From Sphingomonas bisphenolicum (GTDB lineage: Bacteria; Pseudomonadota; Alphaproteobacteria; Sphingomonadales; Sphingomonadaceae): DNA of 64,000 nucleotides. This document shows positions 55,191-61,681 of this stretch, one piece after another; the first letter of the stretch is position 1; each line of letters begins with the position of its first letter. The position numbers were made by a program, and so were the translations under genes. The stretch lies in NCBI RefSeq assembly GCF_024349785.1, contig NZ_AP018817.1, forward strand, positions 2,573,501-2,637,500, written 5' to 3'. Under the pieces are notes generated by a model. That model did not search any database. It was not told the DNA's origin and was given only the letters and a program-made list of their open reading frames with translations.

Positions 55191-55847
55191 TTATCGCTTG
55201 CGGTCGGGGATCGACGCACCGAACAGCAGGACCGGCTCGCCCGGCGGCGACAGGGCGATCTCTCCGCCCGATTCCGCCACCATCTGGCGCACCATCCAGG
55301 CGGCGGCAGTACGGGACGCCAGCCCGTCGATCGGCAAGGTACCGGCCAGTGCAGCGCGCAAGTCGGGATCGAGCACGACCTTGGGCCCTTCGCCCCGCAC
55401 CACGATTTCAGTCAGGCCCGGCCGCTTTTCAGCACCGATGTCCAGTTGTCCGCCGCGCACCAGCGCATCGCCGGCGATCAACGCCAGGTTCAGCAATATC
55501 TTGGCGGCCAGCTTGTCGAGCATTTGTTCCTCGACCAGCCAGCCGACCTTGACCCGGCCTGTCGTCGCAAACATGCCCTCGATAGCCACCCGCGCCTCAT
55601 GCGGGGGCACGGCATCGCCAAAGCCGCCGGCGGAGCCGAAAGCGAGGCGGAAGAATTTGAGCTTGTTCGCCGATGTCCGGGCGCTGTCGCCCAGCAGGTC
55701 GAGGCAGCGCTGGCGCATTTCCGGGTCGGTTTCGTCCGCCATCAGCTCCAGCCCGTTGTTGAGCGCGCCGACGGGGCTCAACAGGTCATGACACAGGCGC
55801 GAGCAGAGCAGGCTGGCAAATTCGATGCTGTCGGTCGGGTTGGTCAT
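55191..55847 (-). CDS. chpT: Histidine phosphotransferase ChpT
   Basis: ChpT passes phosphate from CckA to CtrA and CpdR in the alphaproteobacterial cell-cycle relay. The 218-residue protein has a DHp-like helix pair with the phospho-site His20 in LCSRLCHDLLSPVGALNNGL. A degenerate Bergerat-type domain follows (LNLALIAGDALVRGGQLDIG; MVAESGGEIALSPP) that lacks ATP-binding motifs, as is normal for ChpT. It supports the alphaproteobacterial assignment. It is a single gene. Confidence 0.92.
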   Translation of the reverse strand: MTNPTDSIEFASLLCSRLCHDLLSPVGALNNGLELMADETDPEMRQRCLDLLGDSARTSANKLKFFRLAFGSAGGFGDAVPPHEARVAIEGMFATTGRVKVGWLVEEQMLDKLAAKILLNLALIAGDALVRGGQLDIGAEKRPGLTEIVVRGEGPKVVLDPDLRAALAGTLPIDGLASRTAAAWMVRQMVAESGGEIALSPPGEPVLLFGASIPDRKR

Positions 55848-55944
55848 GCGAGGTCTGGGTCACCGGATTGTGATGGGAATAAGCGGGCCTTCGGCTAATG
55901 CGCCGCGCCGCGCGCCGATGCAAGCCCGGCTTGCCGCCTTTCGC

Positions 55945-56346
55945 TCACCGACTGTCGAGATGCATTTTGGTGAAATGGACGTTAACCGCCGTCCCCGGCC
56001 CCGCCCGCCATAAAGTCGCTTCTCCCACGCCGACAATGAGCCACAAATTTCCGTCGGGCGCGGCACAGGCCGCATCGGTCGCGGACGGCGCGGCAACGCC
56101 CGACGGATGAGAATGATAGTGGCCGATAACCTTCGGTCCACCCGCCCGGGCCGCCCGATGCGCGGCGATCAACGCCGCCGGATCCAGTTCGAAATGGCGG
56201 GCAGGATCGGCCGCCACATTGGCGGCGGGCACGATCGCCGCGATCCTGTCATCCGAACCCAGCAACAGACCGCACACTTCATGGGCCTCGGCCGCTGCCA
56301 GGGCCACGATCTGTTCCAACAGAATACTTGAAATTTCGACCCGCAT
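55945..56346 (-). CDS. M67-family (JAMM/MPN) metallopeptidase
   Basis: This 133-residue protein has a complete JAMM zinc motif: Glu in HEVCGLLLG, then GHYHSHPSGVAAPSATDA giving HxH, Ser and Asp. Family members cut isopeptide or C-terminal extensions, including ubiquitin-like and sulfur-carrier proteins. No ThiS/MoaD-like or E1-like gene is beside it. Start MRVEISSILL (56346) leaves only 17 bp to the divergent rluD start. Activity is probable; the substrate is unknown. Confidence 0.85.
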   Translation of the reverse strand: MRVEISSILLEQIVALAAAEAHEVCGLLLGSDDRIAAIVPAANVAADPARHFELDPAALIAAHRAARAGGPKVIGHYHSHPSGVAAPSATDAACAAPDGNLWLIVGVGEATLWRAGPGTAVNVHFTKMHLDSR

Positions 56347-56363
56347 TCCTACATCCCTAGCCA

Positions 56364-57317
56364 ATGGGTCCGGGGGTTTCCATCATCGAAGCAGTCATTG
56401 GCGAAGCGCAGCATGGGATACGCCTTGATCGCGCGCTCGCGGATCTGCTCCCCGACCTGTCGCGCGAGCGGCTGAAGGCGCTGATCGGCGAAGGTCAGGT
56501 GCAATCCTCCAAGCTCGGCAAGATCAGCATATCGATGAAGGTTGCAGCCGGACAGGTCTTCACTGTCACCCTGCCCCCGCCGGTCCCGCTGGATACGGTG
56601 GCGCAGGATATTCCGCTCGCCATCGTCCATGAAGACGATGACCTGATCGTCATCGACAAACCCGCAGGGCTGGTCGTCCATCCCGCCGCCGGCAATCTGG
56701 ACGGCACGCTGGTTAACGCGCTGCTGCATCATTGCGAAGGGCGCTTGTCCGGCATCGGCGGGGTTGCCCGCCCCGGCATCGTTCATCGGATCGACAAGGA
56801 TACGTCCGGCCTGCTGGTGGTCGCCAAATCCGACAAGGCGCATGAGGGACTGGCCCGCCAGTTCAAGGATCACAGCATCGACCGTCTCTATGCCGCAATC
56901 GTCTATGGCTCGCCCAGCCCCGCCGCCGGGACGGTCGATACTTGGATCGGCCGATCCGACGCTGATCGAAAGAAGATGGCGGTTCATCGGGAAGGGCGCG
57001 GCAAACATGCCGTCACGCATTATCGCATCATCCAGCGATTGCGCGACGCGGCGGTGGTGGAATGCAAGCTGGAAACCGGTCGCACCCACCAGGTGCGCGT
57101 CCATATGCACCATATCGGCCACCCCTTGATCGGTGACCCGGTTTACGGTAGAGAAAGAAAAGGTTTCAAATCAATACTGGAAACGCTGGGTTTCAAAAGG
57201 CAGGCATTGCACGCCAAAAGCCTGGGGTTCATACATCCGGTAACAGCCGAGCGGCTTATGTTTCAAAGTGTATTGCCTGGCGATATGCAGGAACTGTTAA
57301 GCCAGCTCCACGTATAG
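56364..57317 (+). CDS. rluD: 23S rRNA pseudouridine synthase, RluA/RluD family
   Basis: This is a 317-residue RNA-modifying enzyme. An N-terminal S4-like domain (residues 15-75, RLDRALADLLPDLSRERLKA) precedes the catalytic domain with HRIDKDTSGLLVVAKSD, where Asp144 is the expected nucleophile. ETGRTHQVRVHMHHIGHPLI then GDPVYG follows. The S4 domain and length fit RluD (positions 1911, 1915 and 1917 in E. coli numbering); RluC-like specificity is possible. No clear ribosome site precedes ATG 56364. It is followed by rpoH. Confidence 0.92.
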   Translation: MGPGVSIIEAVIGEAQHGIRLDRALADLLPDLSRERLKALIGEGQVQSSKLGKISISMKVAAGQVFTVTLPPPVPLDTVAQDIPLAIVHEDDDLIVIDKPAGLVVHPAAGNLDGTLVNALLHHCEGRLSGIGGVARPGIVHRIDKDTSGLLVVAKSDKAHEGLARQFKDHSIDRLYAAIVYGSPSPAAGTVDTWIGRSDADRKKMAVHREGRGKHAVTHYRIIQRLRDAAVVECKLETGRTHQVRVHMHHIGHPLIGDPVYGRERKGFKSILETLGFKRQALHAKSLGFIHPVTAERLMFQSVLPGDMQELLSQLHV

Positions 57318-57392
57318 GTTCTGACAAGTTTGCGACGGCGCAGGACGCCTCTTCTGGGTTCCGCCGCGCATGAAAGGGAAAGGTGAAGCGAC

Positions 57393-58307
57393 ATGGCTAA
57401 CAAGAGCAATGTCCCCGCGGTTCCGGCGCTGGGCGGTGAAGCCAGCCTCAACCGCTATCTGTCGGAGATTCGCAAGTTTCCGCTGCTGACGCCAGAGCAG
57501 GAATATATGCTCGCCAAGCGGTATGAGGAGCATCAGGATCCCGAGGCCGCGGCCCAGCTGGTGACGTCGCATCTGCGCCTCGTGGCGAAGATCGCAATGG
57601 GTTATCGCGGTTATGGCCTGCCGGTCAGCGAGCTGATTTCCGAAGGCAATATCGGCCTGATGCAGGGCGTTAAGAAGTTCGAGGCCGAACGCGGCTTTCG
57701 TCTGGCGACCTATGCCATGTGGTGGATTCGCGCATCGATCCAGGAATTCATTCTGCGCAGCTGGTCGCTGGTCAAAATGGGCACCACCGCGTCGCAGAAG
57801 AAGCTGTTTTTCAACCTGCGCCGGATGAAGAACAATATCGAGGCGTTCGAGGATGGCGACCTGCGCCCCGAGGATGTGACGAAAATCGCAACCGACCTGG
57901 GCGTCAGCGAGCAGGATGTCGTGTCGATGAACCGTCGCATGGCGATGGGCGGCGACACGTCGTTGAACGTCCCCATGCGCGAGGATGGCGACGGGCAGTG
58001 GCAGGACTGGTTGCAGGACAATGACCCGCTTCAGGACGAGCGAGTCGCAGAGGAGCAGGAGCGCACCCAGCGGCACGAAATGCTGGTGGAGGCGATGACC
58101 GACCTCAACGATCGCGAAAAGCACATCCTGGCGGAACGCCGTCTGGCCGAAGAGCCCAAGACGCTGGAAGAACTGTCGCAGGTCTATGGCGTGTCGCGCG
58201 AGCGCGTCCGTCAGATCGAGGTCCGCGCCTTCGAAAAGCTGCAAAAGGCGATGATGCGCATCGCCGGCGACAAGCTGGGCAAGATGGCGCGTTTCGCGCT
58301 CGCCTGA
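57393..58307 (+). CDS. rpoH: RNA polymerase heat-shock sigma factor RpoH (sigma-32)
   Basis: This alternative sigma factor serves heat-shock genes. The 304-residue protein has region 2 (LVTSHLRLVAKIAMGYRGYG, FRLATYAMWWIRASIQEFIL), the diagnostic RpoH box QKKLFFNLR at residues 135-143, and region 4 (LEELSQVYGVSRERVRQIEV). AAGGGAAAGG precedes the ATG. It lies 75 bp after rluD and ends before a strong terminator. Alphaproteobacteria often have more than one RpoH; only this copy is in the window. Confidence 0.97.
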   Translation: MANKSNVPAVPALGGEASLNRYLSEIRKFPLLTPEQEYMLAKRYEEHQDPEAAAQLVTSHLRLVAKIAMGYRGYGLPVSELISEGNIGLMQGVKKFEAERGFRLATYAMWWIRASIQEFILRSWSLVKMGTTASQKKLFFNLRRMKNNIEAFEDGDLRPEDVTKIATDLGVSEQDVVSMNRRMAMGGDTSLNVPMREDGDGQWQDWLQDNDPLQDERVAEEQERTQRHEMLVEAMTDLNDREKHILAERRLAEEPKTLEELSQVYGVSRERVRQIEVRAFEKLQKAMMRIAGDKLGKMARFALA

Positions 58308-58326
58308 TCTCGCGATAGAATGGAAT

Positions 58327-58358
58327 GAAGAAGCCCCGGATCGCTCCGGGGCTTCTTC
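58327..58358. terminator. Terminator after rpoH
   Basis: A 14-bp perfect stem, GAAGAAGCCCCGGA / TCCGGGGCTTCTTC, has loop tcgc. The right side gives CTTCTTC and the left side GAAGAAG, so it can work in both directions, for rpoH and for the convergent GNAT gene. Confidence 0.85.
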
Positions 58359-58402
58359 GTTGGTGGAACAGCTTACTCCCGACGATGAGCCCAGTCTGAC
58401 GT

Positions 58403-58882
58403 CTACTCTGCAGTCTTCCGTTCCATGGCGAGACTATCCCCGCCATAAGCCATCTTACCGACCGCGGGCAGGAAGCCATGCTTCCGCCAGAAAGCGTCGG
58501 CGCCATTGACCGCGGTCAGTGCGATCCGCGCGAAACCTGCGCCATTGGCCTGATCGACCACCAATCGCATCGCATCCGCCGCCGCACCGGTGCCACGCGC
58601 CTCTGGCAGCAGCGCCAGGTCGTGGAGATAATAATGGTCCGCTCCACCGGGAACAGCGAGGATGGGAATGTTGAGCCTCGGCGGCCGATCACCCCGCCAT
58701 GGGTGACTGATCAGATAGCCCTGCGCCTTCCCGGCCCGCTCCAGCATCCAGCATCCGGCTGGGTAGAGCTGCAGACGTTCCCCATAAATATCGGGCCGTT
58801 CGGTATAGGCGCCATGCACCGCGTCGGAGATCGCCGCAACCGCCGGGATATCGGCCTTGCGCATCGGTCGCCAGAAGCTCAT
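58403..58882 (-). CDS. GNAT-family N-acetyltransferase
   Basis: This 159-residue protein has the GNAT core: YYLHDLALLPEARGTGAAADAM (motif A, with the acetyl-CoA loop R-G-T-G), then ARIALTAVNGADAFWRKHGF (motif B). The N-terminal MRKADIPAVAAISDAVHGAY is typical. It overlaps the upstream TetR gene by 4 nt, so the two are co-translated. The acceptor substrate is unknown. Confidence 0.87.
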   Translation of the reverse strand: MSFWRPMRKADIPAVAAISDAVHGAYTERPDIYGERLQLYPAGCWMLERAGKAQGYLISHPWRGDRPPRLNIPILAVPGGADHYYLHDLALLPEARGTGAAADAMRLVVDQANGAGFARIALTAVNGADAFWRKHGFLPAVGKMAYGGDSLAMERKTAE

Positions 58883-59442
58883 GCGGACAGCCCCAATGCC
58901 CGGCGGGCCGCCGCCAATATCTCGTCCGAGAGCGCCGGATCGCCAACGCCCCGCGCCAGCACCATGGCACCGACCATCTGTGCCATGCGGGCCAGCGCGT
59001 CCTGCCGGCTCAGATCCGGTCCGGCCTGTTCGAGGATGGCGGTCAGTTCCTCAAAGCCATTACGGAAGGCCTCCGCCAGGTCGCCACCGCGCCGCGCCGC
59101 ATCTGGACCGAGGGCGATCAGGGCGCAGCCGGTCTCCGGCGCGTCGCGATTGCGGGCGTTCAGATAGTTACCCGCGATCGCTGCGGGCGCGTCGCCCTCT
59201 CCAGCCGCTTCCATCACTGCCCGCCACCGCAGGGCGCTGGCCGCCAACGACGCAGCGCAGGCTTCAGCGGCCAGCGCCTCTTTCGATTCGAACTGGTTGT
59301 AAAAGCCACCATGCGTGAGTCCGCATTCCCGCATCACCTCCCCTATGCCAACGCCCTCGACGCCCCGCGCGCGGAACAGGCGCGATGCTGCGTCGATCAC
59401 CTTTTCCCGATTGCGCGCGGCCTGATCGCGGCTGACCTTCAT
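58879..59442 (-). CDS. TetR-family transcriptional regulator
   Basis: This 187-residue protein has a TetR helix-turn-helix at about residues 10-55 (REKVIDAASRLFRARGVEGV then GIGEVMRECGLTHGGFYNQF). The C-terminal ligand/dimer domain is like TetR_C of the AcrR/YxaF group. It is divergent from the MFS gene. A perfect 14-bp palindrome sits in the 88-bp gap and probably is its operator, so it likely represses the transporter and itself. It heads a two-gene unit with the GNAT gene. Confidence 0.9.
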   Translation of the reverse strand: MKVSRDQAARNREKVIDAASRLFRARGVEGVGIGEVMRECGLTHGGFYNQFESKEALAAEACAASLAASALRWRAVMEAAGEGDAPAAIAGNYLNARNRDAPETGCALIALGPDAARRGGDLAEAFRNGFEELTAILEQAGPDLSRQDALARMAQMVGAMVLARGVGDPALSDEILAAARRALGLSA

Positions 59443-59478
59443 GTCCTGCTTCCTTCAAATGGCCCCTTGACCTTATAT

Positions 59479-59492
59479 ATGATGGCCATCAT
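59479..59492. promoter_or_regulatory. Probable TetR-type operator (perfect 14-bp palindrome)
   Basis: ATGATGGCCATCAT lies between the divergent tetR-like and MFS genes, 37 bp from the regulator start. A rightward -35-like TTGACC (59467-59472) lies before it and CATTTA (59490-59495) overlaps its right end. Binding there would block the MFS promoter. Confidence 0.6.
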
Positions 59493-59530
59493 TTAACGCC
59501 AGTCCGATCGTGACCCGAAGGGGGAAGTTG

Positions 59531-60823
59531 ATGCTGTCGACCCTGTTTGCGCGCCGCCTGGCTGCGCGGAACATCCATTATGGCTGGGCGGTCGCGGGCA
59601 CGACCTTCCTCACGATGTTGGTGGTGGCCGGCGCGGTCGGAGCGCCCGGCGTTCTGATCGTACCGTTGCAAAAGGAGTTCGGCTGGAGCGCGGCGGATAT
59701 CAGCGGCGCGCTCGCCATCCGCTTCCTGCTGTTCGGCGGGATGGGGCCCTTCGCCGCCGCGTTCATGAACCGCTTCGGCGTGCGCCGCATGATGCTGATT
59801 TCGCTGTCCATCGTCATCGGCGGAATGTTGCTGTCGCTGGGCATGACGCAGTTGTGGCAACTGGTGCTGCTGTGGGGCGTGGTGATGGGCATCGGGACCG
59901 GCCTGACCGCGATGGTGCTGGGCGCAACGGTTGCGACGCGCTGGTTCGGGCAGCGGCGGGGCCTTGTCATGGGGCTGTTGTCGGCCAGCACGGCGACCGG
60001 GCAGCTCGCCTTTCTGCCGCTGCTTGCGGGCCTGACCGAAAGCCATGGCTGGCGCGCTGCGCTGTTGCTGGTGTGCGGCGCGATCGTCGTGGCGGCGGTC
60101 GTCGTGCTGCTGTTGATGCGCGACCGGCCCGCTGATCTGGAACTGGCGCCCTATGGAGAAACGCATGTCCAGCCTGCGCCTCCCCAGCCCGCCAGCTTCG
60201 GCGCGCTGCTGATGACGCCGCTGACCGTGCTGCGCGACGCGGCAAAGGCGCCGACCTTCTGGATACTCTTCTTTTCCTTCTATATTTGCGGGGCCAGCAC
60301 CAACGGGCTGGTACAAACCCATTTTATCGCATTGTGCGGCGATTACGGGCTGGCGGCGGTCGGCGCGGCGTCGATGCTGGCAATGATGGGATTGTTCGAT
60401 TTCGGCGGGACACTGGCGTCGGGCTGGCTGTCCGACCGGTTCGACAATCGATGGCTGCTGTTCTGCTATTATGGGCTGCGCGGGCTTTCGCTGCTCTACC
60501 TGCCCTTCAGCGACTTTTCGCTCTACAGCCTGTCGATCTTCGCAATCTTCTACGGCCTCGACTGGGTCGCGACGGTGCCGCCGACGGTGAAGCTGACGGC
60601 GCAGCGTTTCGGCGCAGAACGGGCGAACATCGTCTTCGGATGGATATTCGCCGGCCACCAATTGGGCGCCGCCAGCGCGGCGTTGGGTGGCGGGCTGGCC
60701 CGTACCGTCTGGCTCAGCTACATGCCCGCCTTCATCGGCGCGGGCATCCTCTGCCTGATCGGCGCGGGTCTGGTACTGCTCATCAATCGCGACCGGCGGC
60801 TGGAGACGCTCGCGACCGCTTGA
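59531..60823 (+). CDS. MFS transporter (monocarboxylate/OFA-like)
   Basis: This 430-residue protein has twelve predicted spans. NIHYGWAVAGTTFLTMLVVA, VPLQKEFGWSAADISGALAI and WFGQRRGLVMGLLSASTATGQ fit the MCT/OFA branch of the major facilitator superfamily, whose members carry carboxylates. A large cytoplasmic loop lies near residue 205. GGGGGAAG precedes ATG 59531; a GTG at 59510 is an alternative. Control by the adjacent TetR protein is likely. The substrate is unknown. Confidence 0.88.
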   Translation: MLSTLFARRLAARNIHYGWAVAGTTFLTMLVVAGAVGAPGVLIVPLQKEFGWSAADISGALAIRFLLFGGMGPFAAAFMNRFGVRRMMLISLSIVIGGMLLSLGMTQLWQLVLLWGVVMGIGTGLTAMVLGATVATRWFGQRRGLVMGLLSASTATGQLAFLPLLAGLTESHGWRAALLLVCGAIVVAAVVVLLLMRDRPADLELAPYGETHVQPAPPQPASFGALLMTPLTVLRDAAKAPTFWILFFSFYICGASTNGLVQTHFIALCGDYGLAAVGAASMLAMMGLFDFGGTLASGWLSDRFDNRWLLFCYYGLRGLSLLYLPFSDFSLYSLSIFAIFYGLDWVATVPPTVKLTAQRFGAERANIVFGWIFAGHQLGAASAALGGGLARTVWLSYMPAFIGAGILCLIGAGLVLLINRDRRLETLATA

Positions 60824-60856
60824 GCCGGGGAAGCGGACCGCGCTACGACAGGCGGC

Positions 60857-61552
60857 ATGACCGCACCAACCGTATCGCATCGCCGCCGTTCCCGCTGGAT
60901 CATGATCCCCATCAAGATCCTGTTCGGCTTCATCGCCCTGTCGCTGTTGATGGTGGCGATCTATCGCTTCGTGCCGCCGCCGGTGACGCTGACGATGTTG
61001 TTCGACCCCAATGGCATCACAAAGGACTGGACGTCGCTGGACGCGATCGATCCGGATATGGCGCGGGCGGCGATCGCGGGGGAAGATGGGAAGTTCTGCA
61101 GCCATCACGGCTTCGACGTCGATGCGATCGCCAAGGCGGCGATCCATAATGCCAGCGGCGGCCGTATCCGCGGCGGATCGACCATCAGCCAGCAGACCGC
61201 CAAGAATGTCTTCCTGTGGCAGGGCGGCGGCTTCGTGCGCAAAGGGCTGGAAGCCTGGTTCACGGTGCTTATCGAGGCGATGTGGGGCAAGCGCCGGATC
61301 ATGGAGGTCTATCTGAACGTCGCGGAGACGGGGATCGGCACCTATGGGGTACAGGCCGGCGCGATCCGTTATTTCCACCATGGCGCGGGCAAGCTGAGCA
61401 AGGCGGAGGCCGGCCGCATCGCCGCCGTGCTGCCGCTGCCCAAGAAGCGGGCGGCGGTGGCGCCGAGCGGCTTTACGCGGCGCTACGGCAATACGATCGC
61501 AGCGCGGATCGGCGTGGTGCAGCGGGACGGGCTGGATAGCTGCCTGCGCTGA
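60857..61552 (+). CDS. mtgA: Monofunctional biosynthetic peptidoglycan transglycosylase
   Basis: This is a GT51 glycosyltransferase that polymerises lipid II without a transpeptidase domain. The 231-residue protein has one membrane span (about 15-36), AIAGEDGKFCSHHGFD with the catalytic Glu76, RIRGGSTISQQTAKNVFLW and RRIMEVYLNVAETGIGTYGV. All GT51 motifs are intact. It lies 33 bp after the MFS gene but the functions are unrelated. Confidence 0.95.
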   Translation: MTAPTVSHRRRSRWIMIPIKILFGFIALSLLMVAIYRFVPPPVTLTMLFDPNGITKDWTSLDAIDPDMARAAIAGEDGKFCSHHGFDVDAIAKAAIHNASGGRIRGGSTISQQTAKNVFLWQGGGFVRKGLEAWFTVLIEAMWGKRRIMEVYLNVAETGIGTYGVQAGAIRYFHHGAGKLSKAEAGRIAAVLPLPKKRAAVAPSGFTRRYGNTIAARIGVVQRDGLDSCLR

Positions 61553-61623
61553 AATTTCCCGAACTTCTTGCATGTGACATGTGAGAAGTCGGCGCTAGGC
61601 CCGGATATCCTATCTGTCTCCAA

Positions 61624-61664
61624 CAAAAAGGGGGCACGGATTTCTCCGCGCCCCCCTTTTTTTT
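61624..61664. terminator. Bidirectional terminator between mtgA and the TonB receptor gene
   Basis: AAAAAGGGGGC pairs with GCCCCCCTTTTT. An inner CGGA-tttc-TCCG stem lies between them, and T8 follows on the right with A5 on the left. It ends both convergent genes. Confidence 0.92.
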
Positions 61665-61681
61665 AAACGAGTGGTTGCGGC

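Noticed and set aside
59489..61573. 694-codon leftward open frame opposite the MFS and mtgA genes
   Set aside because: Antisense shadow, extremely rich in Gln, His, Arg and Ala, spanning two well-supported genes and the regulator operator.
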